The translations under genes and the position numbers were made by a program. From positions 620,001 to 684,000 of the forward strand of contig CAWDVA010000007.1 of the NCBI GenBank assembly GCA_963805645.1: a stretch of 64,000 nucleotides of DNA, written 5' to 3'. Numbering within the stretch: the first letter of the stretch is position 1; the number at the start of each line of letters is the position of its first letter. Below, in pieces: positions 7,468 through 18,800 of the stretch. Source of the DNA: CAVXEH01 sp963805645. GTDB lineage: Bacteria > Chloroflexota > Limnocylindria > QHBO01. The notes under the pieces were generated by a model. It was given only the letters and a program-made list of their open reading frames with translations, was not told the DNA's origin and did not search any database.

Positions 7468-8310
7468 TCAGGCGGAGAGGACGCGGAGCGCCGGTCGCTC
7501 CTCCGTCTCGGCGATCTCGCCGGTTGCGGCGGCCACGTCCTCGTCCGGAACAGCGAGCGCGGGCAGCAGCGGGTCGATGCGGCTGCCCTCCGCGAACCAC
7601 AGGTCCAGCGAGGCATCGCCGCCGGCCAACGCCCAGCGGTGCCGGGCGACGGTGGCCTGCACCCGCTGCCCCACCAGGTCACGCCCCACGGCCAGCCATG
7701 CCGTGCGGCGCAGCGCGACGCGCACCGATGCGACCGCCGCGACCGCGTCCCGCAGCCGCTCCCCGGCGAGGAGCAGCGTGACGGCGCGGCCCCGGACCAG
7801 GAGCCGCGCCAGCCGGTCCAGCTCCCCGACGAGCGACGCGCCGCCGCTCCCCTCCCCGAGGTCGAGCACCAGGGCATCGACCAGGCCGCTGCGCGCGATC
7901 CAGCCGGCCAGCTCCACCGCCTCGGGCGCCGATGCGGGGCGGACCACGAGCAGCCACTCCAGCTGCACTCCCAGCCGTGCGAGGGTCGCCGGATCCAGGC
8001 AGCCGGCGGCATCGATCCAGGCCACGATCCCGCCCGCTGACTGCGCGGCGGCCAGCGAACGGATGACGAGCGAGGTGCCACCGGCGCCGCGCGGGGCATC
8101 GAGCAGGGCCAGCGAGCCACGCGGCCAGCCATCGGTGCGAAGCGCCGCATCAAGGGCGGCGAAGCCACTGGGAACCGCGCCCCGGACGCCGGGCGTGGCG
8201 AGATCCGCCGGTTGCGCCGCCATCGGTCCAACCCCCTGGCGCAGACCCCGGGCGCGCAGCTGCTCCAGGAGCTCGGGGAGGGGCTGGACGGGGGCATCGG
8301 CATGGATCAC
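7468..8310 (-). CDS. imuA: ImuA, RecA-like SOS mutagenesis protein
   Basis: A 280-residue RecA/SulA-like protein. The fold is recognisable in VPSGFAALDAALRTDGWPRGSLALLDAPRGAGGTSLVIRSL, where the Walker A motif is degenerate (no GKT lysine), and in DALVLDLGEG, a Walker B-like strand. The C-terminal part (QRVQATVARHRWALAGGDASLDLWF) matches ImuA proteins. The start is GTG 8310: TAGACT (8318-8323) lies 7 nt upstream and the LexA box immediately behind it, so transcription should begin at the start codon and be blocked by LexA. First gene of imuA-imuB-DUF6504. Confidence 0.85.
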   Translation of the reverse strand: MIHADAPVQPLPELLEQLRARGLRQGVGPMAAQPADLATPGVRGAVPSGFAALDAALRTDGWPRGSLALLDAPRGAGGTSLVIRSLAAAQSAGGIVAWIDAAGCLDPATLARLGVQLEWLLVVRPASAPEAVELAGWIARSGLVDALVLDLGEGSGGASLVGELDRLARLLVRGRAVTLLLAGERLRDAVAAVASVRVALRRTAWLAVGRDLVGQRVQATVARHRWALAGGDASLDLWFAEGSRIDPLLPALAVPDEDVAAATGEIAETEERPALRVLSA

Positions 8311-8317
8311 ATGGGTC

Positions 8318-8323
8318 AGTCTA
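8318..8323 (-). promoter_or_regulatory. -10 of the imuA operon
   Basis: TAGACT on the minus strand, 7 nt before GTG 8310 and 2 bp from the LexA box. Confidence 0.55.
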
Positions 8324-8324
8324 A

Positions 8325-8340
8325 TAGAACGTCCGTTCTA
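8325..8340. promoter_or_regulatory. LexA (SOS) box upstream of imuA
   Basis: Palindrome TAGAAC-GTCC-GTTCTA with the same 6-bp arms as the box at 256-271. It abuts the imuA -10 element. Confidence 0.9.
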
Positions 8341-8380
8341 TAACAAGACCCGCCGATGGCGCCCTCAGCAGGCCCGCTGC

Positions 8381-8386
8381 TATACT
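8381..8386 (+). promoter_or_regulatory. -10 element for tRNA-Ala(CGC)
   Basis: TATACT, 28 bp before the mature tRNA; the same hexamer precedes the T-box leader (10840-10845). Confidence 0.5.
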
Positions 8387-8414
8387 CCGGGCCGCCTCAG
8401 TGCGCCCGTTCCGT

Positions 8415-8490
8415 GGGGATGTAGCTCAGCTGGGAGAGCACCGCGTTCGCATCGCGGGGGTCAGGGGTTCGAGTCCCCTCATCTCCACCA
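8415..8490 (+). tRNA. tRNA-Ala (CGC anticodon)
   Basis: A 76-nt cloverleaf with CCA encoded. The acceptor arm GGGGATG pairs with CATCTCC and contains the G3:U70 wobble pair that identifies alanine tRNAs. The anticodon stem CCGCG/CGCGG encloses TTCGCAT, so the anticodon is CGC, reading GCG. The TTCGAGT loop is canonical. Confidence 0.97.
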
Positions 8491-8847
8491 TTCCATCCGG
8501 TCACCGTCGCGGCACATCCGCTCGTTCGTTCCATCCGCCGTTGGCGCCTGTCCGGATCGCCGACCGCCTGGCCACGAGCGATGTCGCCCTCTGGCAGATC
8601 ATCCTGGGCCCGGCGCCGGCCAGAATGGTCCACGGTTCGTGTAACGCTCTCGGGTAGGCACCGCACGCATTGCGGGCGCCCATTTTCTGGTGGCACGGCG
8701 CTGACCTGAGCCACGCGACATCCAGGTCGTCGCAAGGGGCATCGTGCAGCCGCCCTGCGAGCCGTCCTCGGAACCCCACGTGTCCGTGACTCGATCCTGG
8801 CGTGCAGGGGGTCCGCCACGGCCATACGTGGCGACCTGCGCGGTCGC
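8491..8847. other. Intergenic region, no gene seen
   Basis: About 357 bp between tRNA-Ala and the glycosyltransferase. It contains a small hairpin, CGCCACG/CGTGGCG (8814-8833), just before the downstream start. I see no convincing reading frame or RNA. Confidence 0.5.
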
Positions 8848-10341
8848 ATGATGCGCACCATGCGCGGCCGTCACCGTCCCTGGCTCGAGATCGCGGCACT
8901 GGGCGTCATCGTCGCCGGCGCGGTGGTCCTGCGCTTCGCGAGCCTCGCGACGAACCCGGGCGGCCTGTACACCGACGAGGCGACCGAGGCCGTCTCAGCC
9001 CTGCGGCTGCTCCACGAGCCCGGCTATCACCCGCTCTTCTTCCCCGACGGCGGCGGTCGCGAGGCGCTGTTCGCGTACCTCGTGGCGGGAGCCTTCGCGC
9101 TCTTCGGTGAGACGACGACCGTGCTGCGGGGGACCGCGGCGGCCATCGGCGTGGCGGGGGTGGTCGCCATCTGGTGGCTGGGACGCCGATTCGGGAGCAT
9201 GGCGGCCCTGGTCGCCGCGGGATGGGCGGCCGGCTCGCTGTGGCTGGTCTGTGTCAGCCGCGACGGGATGCGCAACACCCTCGTTCCCCTGTTCGGCGCG
9301 CTGGCCCTGTTGGCGCTCCTGGCCTGGCAGCAGCGCCCGGGGCGCTGGATCGCGATCCTCGCCGGCGCGACCGTGGCGCTCGCCTCGCTCTACACCTACC
9401 AGCCGCTCAAGCTCCTGCCCTTGCTCGCCATCCTCTGGCTCGCCTGGCTGCGACAGACCGATGGCGACGCCTGGCGGCGACTCCGGCCAACCCTGATCCC
9501 GGCGACCGTGGCGCTCCTGCTCGTCTCCGCCCCCATGCTCTGGGTGGCGGTCAGCGACCCCGGCGCCTACTTCGGCCGGGCGGTGGGTGTCACTTCGCTG
9601 AATCCCGGGATTGCGGTGAACCCCGTCGACCACGTGCTCCGCACGCTGGGCATGTTCTTCGTGACCGGCGATCCAAACCCGCGCCACGACGTGGCCGGGC
9701 TGCCCATGCTGGGCTGGCCGGTGGCGCTCCTCGCCCTGGCGGGCCTGGCGCGCATCTGGCGCCGGCGCCACGAGCCCGCGGACGCGCTCATCGGGATCGC
9801 GCTCCCGGTCTTCCTGCTCCCCCCGCTCATCGCCGTCGAGGGCGGCGCGCCGCACTTCCTGCGCTCGCTCGGCCTGGCGGCACCGGTCGCCGTGGTCGTG
9901 GGGCTGGGAGCCGCGTCGCTCGGAGAGTGGGCCCGCACCGCGCTGGGGGCACGGGGCAGGTGGGCGTTCGCCATCGGCCTCGCGGGAGGGCTGGTCCTGC
10001 TGGCGGCCGGCACGGCGACGGCCTACCTTGGGCGCCCGGTGGCGGATCGCTACGCGGCATTCAGCTACAACCTGGTCGCCCTCGCCCATGCGGCCGGCCC
10101 GCACGACGCCGTCATCCTCGACGACTACGACGCCTCGGTCGTGCGCTTCCTCGACGCGGACGCTCCGCCTGCCATCGTCGCGCCCGGCACGCGGATCTCC
10201 GCGTCGAACGGCTACCGGCAGGTGCTGGCGACCTCCCGCGCCGCCCTGGCCGTCACCCTGGGTGAGCGCGCGGCCGGATCCGCGCAGGTCGTCGCCCGCG
10301 ACCCGGCGGGCTCCCCCACGGTCTGGGCCGCCCCACCCTGA
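8848..10341 (+). CDS. GT39/PMT-like membrane glycosyltransferase
   Basis: A 497-residue integral membrane protein of the GT-C fold. After the first membrane helix the luminal loop has YTDEATEA, the acidic pair expected in the DE/DD motif of PMT/ArnT-type transferases, and further on FALFGETTTVLRGTAAAIG is the usual family pattern. About eleven hydrophobic segments follow, then a soluble C-terminal region. Such enzymes use polyprenyl-phosphate sugars to modify proteins or lipids outside the cell; acceptor unknown. ATG 8848 and 8851 are adjacent possible starts and no Shine-Dalgarno sequence is clear. Confidence 0.8.
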   Translation: MMRTMRGRHRPWLEIAALGVIVAGAVVLRFASLATNPGGLYTDEATEAVSALRLLHEPGYHPLFFPDGGGREALFAYLVAGAFALFGETTTVLRGTAAAIGVAGVVAIWWLGRRFGSMAALVAAGWAAGSLWLVCVSRDGMRNTLVPLFGALALLALLAWQQRPGRWIAILAGATVALASLYTYQPLKLLPLLAILWLAWLRQTDGDAWRRLRPTLIPATVALLLVSAPMLWVAVSDPGAYFGRAVGVTSLNPGIAVNPVDHVLRTLGMFFVTGDPNPRHDVAGLPMLGWPVALLALAGLARIWRRRHEPADALIGIALPVFLLPPLIAVEGGAPHFLRSLGLAAPVAVVVGLGAASLGEWARTALGARGRWAFAIGLAGGLVLLAAGTATAYLGRPVADRYAAFSYNLVALAHAAGPHDAVILDDYDASVVRFLDADAPPAIVAPGTRISASNGYRQVLATSRAALAVTLGERAAGSAQVVARDPAGSPTVWAAPP

Positions 10342-10373
10342 CGTTCCTCGGCCGGCGCTACCATGGCCCACGC

Positions 10374-10808
10374 ATGAAGACCGCCGAGCGCAGCGCCACC
10401 CTGGGGCACCCGCCCGCCACGGTCTTCGCCTTCCTTGCCGACATCGGCAACCTGCCTCGCTGGCAGGCGGGCGTCACCCGCGCCGAGCAGACCTCGCCGG
10501 GGCCGGTGGCGGTGGGGACCACCGCCGTGGTCGAGCGGCGCCTGATGGGCCAGGAGATCCAGGCCGATCTGCGCGTCACGCGCTTCGAGCCGCATCGGGC
10601 CATCGTGCTGGAGACCGATGCCTCCGGCGTTCACGTGGAGGCCTCCATCCGCCTGGAGCCGATGGAGCCGGATGGATGCCGCGTCACGTTTGGCATGGCC
10701 ATCGAGGCCACCAACGTCTTCATGCGGCCGCTCGAGGCGATGATCGCCCAGGCGGCGGAGGGTGACATCGGTGCCAGCCTGGAGGCCCTGGAGCGCGCAA
10801 TCGGCTGA
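10374..10808 (+). CDS. SRPBCC-fold (polyketide cyclase/START-like) protein
   Basis: A 144-residue protein of the Bet v1-like fold. The start ATVFAFLADIGNLPRWQAGVTRAEQTSPGPVAVGTTAV is the standard opening of SRPBCC proteins, and the final amphipathic helix (PLEAMIAQAAEGDIGASLEALERAI) closes the hydrophobic cavity. These proteins bind lipids or small hydrophobic ligands; no specific ligand can be named. A TACCAT hexamer lies 9 nt upstream. It precedes the T-box leader by about 45 bp, with its own stop before that promoter. Confidence 0.8.
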   Translation: MKTAERSATLGHPPATVFAFLADIGNLPRWQAGVTRAEQTSPGPVAVGTTAVVERRLMGQEIQADLRVTRFEPHRAIVLETDASGVHVEASIRLEPMEPDGCRVTFGMAIEATNVFMRPLEAMIAQAAEGDIGASLEALERAIG

Positions 10809-10815
10809 CGGCATC

Positions 10816-10845
10816 TTGAGGGTGGTCGATCCCCTCCGCTATACT
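10816..10845 (+). promoter_or_regulatory. Promoter of the T-box / tRNA-Ala / leuS unit
   Basis: TTGAGG (10816-10821) and TATACT (10840-10845) are spaced by 18 bp. The predicted start near 10852 lies just ahead of T-box stem I, and no second promoter is evident before the tRNA. Confidence 0.7.
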
Positions 10846-11011
10846 CCGCATGGAACGCGTTGACGCGGGAGCAGTACGCGCGCGCCTCGATCTCAGCGAG
10901 CCGGGCCTGGTGGAAGCCGGCGGTCGAAGGGACGCGGAACTCGCCCGCCGAGCAGTCGGCCAAACCCGACCGGATGGCGCCCGATAGCACGCCGATGAGT
11001 GGACCGATCGT

Positions 11012-11087
11012 GGGGTTGTAGCTCAGCTGGGAGAGCACCTGCATGGCATGCAGGGGGTCGGGGGTTCGAGTCCCCCCAGCTCCACCA
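11012..11087 (+). tRNA. tRNA-Ala (GGC anticodon), nested in the T-box leader
   Basis: A 76-nt cloverleaf with encoded CCA. The acceptor GGGGTTG pairs with CAGCTCC and includes G3:U70. Anticodon stem CCTGC/GCAGG encloses ATGGCAT, giving anticodon GGC. It lies on the same strand and inside the loop of T-box stem III, so it must be cut out of the leader transcript by RNase P and a 3' nuclease. Confidence 0.97.
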
Positions 11088-11121
11088 TCCATCGGCCAAG
11101 TCACGGTGGTACCGCGGAGAT

Positions 11122-11155
11122 GCCCCTTCGTCCTGACGCGAAGGGGCCTTTTGTT
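11122..11155 (+). terminator. Regulated terminator of the leucine T-box
   Basis: GCCCCTTCG (11122-11130) pairs with CGAAGGGGC (11139-11147), followed by CTTTTGTTGT. The left arm overlaps the antiterminator partner segment TTCGTCC, the usual mutually exclusive T-box arrangement. Confidence 0.9.
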
Positions 11156-11182
11156 GTCCGCAAGATGAGGAAACGCGAGCCG

Positions 11183-11746
11183 ATGGTGACGCCGGGCACG
11201 GCGGGCGAGGCACTGACGGCCAGGGATGGCCGGCGCTGGCTCCTGCGCCGCGCACGCCCCACCGACGCCCGCGCCCTGTCGCGCCTCTTCTCCGCCGTGC
11301 GTGCCGAGGGACGCTGGCTGGCGACCCCGCCTTCGGCGGTGAGCGAGCCGTCCGAGTCCTACTTCATCGGCGAGATGATCCGCGCCGGCGACAGCCTGGT
11401 GCTGGTCGCCGAGGCCGATGGCGACGTGGTCGGCAACGTGCTGGTCACGACCGAGCGTTCATCGGTCAGCGACCACGTGGGCACGCTGTCGATCGCGATC
11501 CGCGATGCCTGGCGAGATGTGGGCATCGGCACCGCGCTCATGCGGGCCGCCCAGGAGTGGACCCGGGAACGGGGCCTGGTCAAGCTGGCACTGGGCGTCT
11601 TTCCCGACAACGCGCGCGCCATCGCGGTGTACGAGCACGTGGGCTTCGCCCGCGAGGGGGTGCGCCGCATGCAGTACCGCGGGGCGGGCGGCACCTTCCG
11701 CGACGAGCTGCTGATGGCCTGGTTCCCCGGTGAGGCGGACGGGTGA
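11183..11746 (+). CDS. GNAT-family N-acetyltransferase
   Basis: A 187-residue acetyltransferase. The acetyl-CoA site is clear in SIAIRDAWRDVGIGTALMRAAQEWTR (RxxGxG/A), followed by LALGVFPDNARAIAVYEHVGFAREGVRRMQYR, typical of RimJ/RimL-like and PhnO-like proteins. Start ATG 11183 was preferred over ATG 11165 because GAGG lies upstream and 11165 begins only 10 nt after the terminator U-tract. It is the first gene behind the leucine T-box and overlaps the next gene by a stop/start TGATG. Substrate unknown; its link to leucine is unexplained. Confidence 0.8.
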   Translation: MVTPGTAGEALTARDGRRWLLRRARPTDARALSRLFSAVRAEGRWLATPPSAVSEPSESYFIGEMIRAGDSLVLVAEADGDVVGNVLVTTERSSVSDHVGTLSIAIRDAWRDVGIGTALMRAAQEWTRERGLVKLALGVFPDNARAIAVYEHVGFAREGVRRMQYRGAGGTFRDELLMAWFPGEADG

Positions 11747-12560
11747 TGGTCGATCCCGCGGCCCGAGATGCCCGGGCACGCTCCTTCGACGCATGGGCCG
11801 GCGAGTACGACCGCTACCGCCCGGGCTACCCGGAGGAGCTCTTCGAGACGATCCAGGGCCGGCTCGGGCTGCCGTCGCCTCCGCGCGTCGTCGACCTGGG
11901 CGCCGGTACCGGGCGCGCCAGCCTGGCCATGGCTGCGCTGGGGTGGCGGGTGACCGCCGTGGAGCCCGGCAAGCCGATGCTGGACCAGCTGCGCGCCCAC
12001 GCGGCGAACGAGGGGCTGGTCATCTCGACGATCCAGGCCACGGCCGAAGCCACCGGCCTCGACCCGGCGTCGGCGGACCTCGTCACCGCCGCGCAGTCGT
12101 TCCACTGGTTCGACCATGACGCCGCGCTGACCGAGATGGCCCGGATCGTGAAGCCCGGCGGCGGGATCGCGCTGTTCTGGAACGTGCGCGACGCCGAGCG
12201 CTCCGGCTTCGTGGCGGACTACCACCGGCTGCTCGCCGACCGCTTCGGTGAGGCCGACACCGGCCAGTACCTGCAGGCGGGGCAGGAGACCGGCCACGAC
12301 CGGACGCGTGACGCCATCGGGCGCGCGGGTGGCTTCGGCGACCCGGAGCTGCTGACGCTGGAGCACGTGGTGCAGACCACCGCCGCCGGCTTCATAGGCA
12401 TGGCCTTCACCGCCTCGTACGTGCGCTCCCTCCCCGGTGAGGAGCAGGACCGCTTCCGCATCGAGCTGGGCGGGATCCTTGGCCGGCACGGGCACACGGA
12501 CGAGACGCCATTCGACCTTCCCTATCGCATCGACCTGTGGATCGCACGGAGGCATGGATC

Positions 12561-12564
<4 letters not shown>
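11746..12564 (+). CDS. Class I SAM-dependent methyltransferase
   Basis: A 272-residue methyltransferase. Motif I is VVDLGAGTGRASLAMA, and motif post-I gives VTAVEPGKPML; the next elements TAAQSFHWFDHDAALTEMARIVKPGGGIALFWN follow the UbiE/Coq5-like order. ATG 11746 overlaps the GNAT stop; a GTG three bases earlier is an alternative. Cytosolic, substrate unknown. Its 3' end runs into the ribosome binding site of leuS, so the three genes behave as one operon under the T-box. Confidence 0.85.
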
Positions 12565-15062
<2,498 letters not shown>

Positions 15063-15219
15063 CGACGGCGCGGCTCGCGCAAACCCTGCCGTAACCGCCC
15101 GGTAAGACGGTCGCCCCTAGCCTGCAGCCCTGCTTCCGGGGCCCGGCGCCGAGTGCCCGGGCGCCGGACCTCGGACGCAGCCGACCCTTCCTCGCCTCCT
15201 CACCGTGGGAGGCCTGCTC

Positions 15220-15834
15220 ATGCCCATCACCGACCGCGTCGTGCTCGCCGGCATCGCCGGGGCGGTGGTCCTGGCCGGGGTGGCCGCCTGGCTGCTCGTG
15301 GCGAGTCCGTCCCCACCCACGTCCGAGGAGGCGGATCCTTTCGCGATCGCGTCCAGCGGCGATCCGGCGCCATCGGCGAGTCCTGAGCTCCCAGCCGACC
15401 TGGTCGTCGATGTCGAAGGGGCTGTGGTCGAGCCGGGGATCCGTCGCCTGCCTGCCGGATCCCGCGTCGCCGATGCGCTCGGGGCCGCCGGGGGCTACGC
15501 GCCCGACGCGGACCTCGCGGCGTCGGCTCATGCACTGAACCTCGCGGCACCGCTCGCGGACGGGGACCAGGTCTACGTCCCGCGCCTCGGGGACGGGGCG
15601 GGTCCGGGCGGGGACCAGGGCACGGGCGGTGGCGGCAGCGCCGGCGGTCTCGTGAACATGAACACCGCCTCGAGCGAGGAGCTCGACGCGCTGCCGGGCA
15701 TCGGGCCGGCCACGATCGCCAAGATCCTCGCCGCCCGGAACGAGCAACCGTTCCGCACGCTCGACGAGCTAGTGGATCGCAAGGTGCTCACCGCCTCCCA
15801 GCTGGCGACCGTCCGGGACCGGATCACCGTCTAG
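15220..15834 (+). CDS. comEA: ComEA, DNA-binding competence protein
   Basis: A 204-residue membrane-anchored protein: one N-terminal membrane helix (VVLAGIAGAVVLAGVAAWLLV), a SLBB-like domain (VVDVEGAVVEPGIRRLPAGSRVADALGAAGG), a Gly-rich linker, and a C-terminal helix-hairpin-helix pair (VNMNTASSEELDALPGIGPATIAKILAAR). It captures incoming double-stranded DNA at the cell surface. ATG 15220 is preceded by GGGAGG at 7 nt; a GTG at 15205 is less likely. It is followed after 36 bp by comEC, the usual pairing. Confidence 0.92.
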   Translation: MPITDRVVLAGIAGAVVLAGVAAWLLVASPSPPTSEEADPFAIASSGDPAPSASPELPADLVVDVEGAVVEPGIRRLPAGSRVADALGAAGGYAPDADLAASAHALNLAAPLADGDQVYVPRLGDGAGPGGDQGTGGGGSAGGLVNMNTASSEELDALPGIGPATIAKILAARNEQPFRTLDELVDRKVLTASQLATVRDRITV

Positions 15835-15870
15835 GCCACTTCGGCTGACCGTCGAGCACGCCAGGCTGAC

Positions 15871-18800
15871 ATGGCGCGAGCGTCGCTGATCCTGCCCGGC
15901 GCCCTTGCCGGCACGGTGGTCGGGATCCTGGTCGCCGACCCGGCCAATCCCCCGCCGGCATCCCTCGGGATGATCGTCGCGGCGGCACTGGCCGGCGTCC
16001 TCGCGGGACTCGCCCTGGCGGCGATGGGCCGCTCGGGCGGGACATGGCCGGCCGCGGCGGTGCTCACCGCCGCGCTGGCCGCGGGGATCGCCATTGGCGC
16101 ATGGCGAGCGGCCGGTGCCGCGCTGCCCACCGGTCCCGGCTCCCTGGCGGCGGTCGTTTCGGCCGGCCCGACATCCGACCTCGCGGTGCGCGGCACCGTC
16201 GTCGACGACCCGCGTCCACGGGAGGACCGTCAGCAGGTCGTGCTCGACCGGGTCACGCTGAGCGGTCACCCGGTACGCGGCCGCCTGGTGGCATGGCTCC
16301 CGCGTGCCGTGGCCCTGCGGAGCGCGGACATCGTGTCGTTCGAGGCGCGGCTGCAGGCACCCGAGGCCTTCGACGGGTTCGATTACCGCGCCTATCTCGC
16401 CCGCCAGGGCGTGGGCGCCATCGGTCGGGCATTCGACGCCCAGGTGACCCATCCGCGCGGCAGCTCGCCTGCCGCCGTGCTCACCGGGCTGCGCAGGACG
16501 CTCCTCGGCGGCCTGGACGCCGTGGTGCCCGAGCCCGAGGCGGCCCTTGGCGCGGGCATCCTCCTGGGGGTGCGCACCGCCATCGACCCCGCGGTGAACG
16601 ACGCCTTCGCGGCGGCCGGCCTGACCCACGTGGTGGCGATCTCGGGCTGGAACATCGCGATCGTGGCGGCCATCGTGGCTCGCCTGCTCGAGGGCCTGGC
16701 CGGGCGTGCCGGGGGTCGCCTGCTCGTGCCCACGCTCACGCTCACGGCCATCGGGGGCTACGTGGCGCTGGTCGGGTCGAGTCCGTCGGTGGTCCGGGCG
16801 GCGCTCATGGCGGTGGCCCTCCTGCTCGGTCGCCAGGGCGGATCCCGGGCCCACGCCGCATCGGCCCTCATGCTCGCGGCCCTGCTCATGCTCATCGTCG
16901 CGCCCGCCGTGCTGTGGGACGTGGGCTTCCAGCTCTCCCTGCTGGCGACCGCCGGCCTCATTGCGTTCGGCGCTTCGATCGCCGCCAGGATCGAGGGTTG
17001 GCCGGGGTGGGTGCGCGAGCCGGTGGCCCTCACTCTGGCCGCCCAGCTCACGACCCTGCCCGTCATCCTGCTCACGTTCTCGCGGCTGAGCCTGGTGGCC
17101 CCGGTCGCGAATGTCCTCGTCACGCCCCTGGTGCCGCTGGTGATGCTTGCCTGCGCCATCGCCGCCCCGGTGGGGGCCGTCATCAGCGCCGTCCCGCTGC
17201 CGTTCATCGGCAATATCGCTGCCTGGCTGGCCGGTGGGGCCGCCTGGCTCGGGCTGCGCGCGATGATCGTGGTGGGATCGGCGGTCGCGTCCGTGCCGTT
17301 CGCCTCGCTGCCGGTGAGCCTGCCACCCGCGCTGGCCCTGGCGTGGTACCCCGCGCTGGCCCTCGCCTGGCGGATGCGACGAGGCCGAGCGGCGGAGGCG
17401 GAAGCCGGGCCCCGTGCCCTGGTCGGCCCCGGGCGAGTGCAGCGCGGGCGCACGGTGGCGGCCCGTCGGCTGGCCGCCGCCTTGACCCCGGTGCGCCTCG
17501 CAGCCAGCGCCGTGGCGACACCGATGCGCGCCTTCCTGGCGCTCGTGGTCGTGCTGGGCGCCACCACCCTGGCCACGCTCCCGGACGGACGGCTGCACCT
17601 CGTGATGCTCGACGTCGGCCAGGGCGACGCCATCCTGGTGGTGGCCCCATCGGGCGCCACGCTGCTCGTCGACGGCGGTCCCGATCCGGATGTCACCCTT
17701 CGCCAGCTGGGATCGGCACTGCCGTGGTGGCGCAGGAGCCTGGACGCCGTCCTGCTCACCCATCCGCACCAGGATCACGTCGGCGGCCTCCCCGCGGTCC
17801 TCGAGCGTTTCCGCGTCCGCACCGTCCTGGACGGTGGGCGCGCCTACCCGAACCCCGCCTACGCCCGGTTCCTGGCACTCGCGGCGGAGGGGTCCGGAAC
17901 CGGCTACCGGCTCGCGAGGGCGGGGGATGTGCTGTCCCTCGACCGACAGACGACGCTGACCCTCCTCTATCCCTCTGACGGCGACGCTGCGGCGCCGCTT
18001 CCCGCGGGCGACGTGAACAACGCCTCCGTCGTGGGTCTCCTGCGTATCGGTCGCTTCGCGGCGCTGCTGACCGGCGATGCCGAGGCACCGGTCGAGGCGC
18101 TGCTCGCCGCACGGCAGCAGCTCAGCGCCGTCGACGTGCTGAAGGTGGCCCACCACGGGTCGCACTCGGGGACGACGCCCGCGTTCGTCGCCGCGATCCA
18201 CCCGGCGCTGGGCCTGGTGAGCGTGGGCATCGGGAACGAGTACGGCCACCCCAGCCCTGACACGATCCGCGTCCTCGGCGACGCCGGGGTCGCCGTCCTG
18301 CGCACGGATCGCGACGGTGCCGTCGAGGTTCGGTCGGATGGCCTGACCTGGCGGGTGACCGCGGCCGGCCGCAGCGGCCCGCGGCATCCTGCACGGTCGG
18401 CACCCGGTGGCGACCGCGCCGCCGCCAGCTCCGGGGGGCCCGGCCCGGCACCGGGAGAGGTTCCGGTGGATGCGCCAGCCGTCGCATCGGGAGCCGGAGC
18501 GGGTAGCATCGGCGCATGGCAGTTCCGGATCGCGACGAGGCGGCACGCATCCTGGCCGGTCGCCGGCTTCCGGCCGGCATCGTCCGGCACTCCGAGGGTG
18601 TGGCCCGCGTCGCGGTCGCCGCCGCGACGCTGGTGGCCGAAGCCGGGATCCCGGTTGACGTGGCCGTCGTGGAGGCCGCGGCGCTGCTCCACGACATCGA
18701 CAAGCCAGAAACCCGCCGGACGGGTGGCCCCCACGGCGAGGTCGGCGCACGCATGCTGGAGGCCATGGGATTCGGCGAGCTGGCAGCCGCGGTCTCCTCT

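Larger units (their letters stand above)
10852..11155 (+). promoter_or_regulatory. Leucine T-box leader with a tRNA gene inside
   Basis: Stem I begins with GCGGG paired to CCCGC (10942-10946). It contains GAGCAGTA, the AGCGAGCCGG distal-bulge motif (from 10893) and the GGTGGAAGCCGG loop. The specifier follows the usual GAA-NNN-purine pattern: GAA-CTC-G, with CTC at 10938-10940, a leucine codon. The T-box sequence GGTGGTACCGCG (11105-11116) offers TGGT to a tRNA ending ACCA. Stem III is formed by TGGaCCGAT (11000-11008) with ATCGGCCA (11091-11098), and the complete tRNA-Ala(GGC) gene occupies its loop. A classic antiterminator/terminator choice ends at 11122-11155. leuS lies downstream, in line with a leucine specifier. 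Confidence 0.85.

Noticed and set aside
10931..10937. Reading the T-box specifier as GCG (alanine)
   Set aside because: In T-box leaders the specifier follows GAA; GCG precedes it. CTC in that register agrees with leuS downstream. Alanine would match the nested tRNA only by coincidence.
15769..18750. 993-residue minus-strand open frame opposite comEC
   Set aside because: Its sequence is low-complexity Arg/Gly/Pro-rich, while the plus strand encodes a clear ComEC. Long antisense frames are normal at this GC content.
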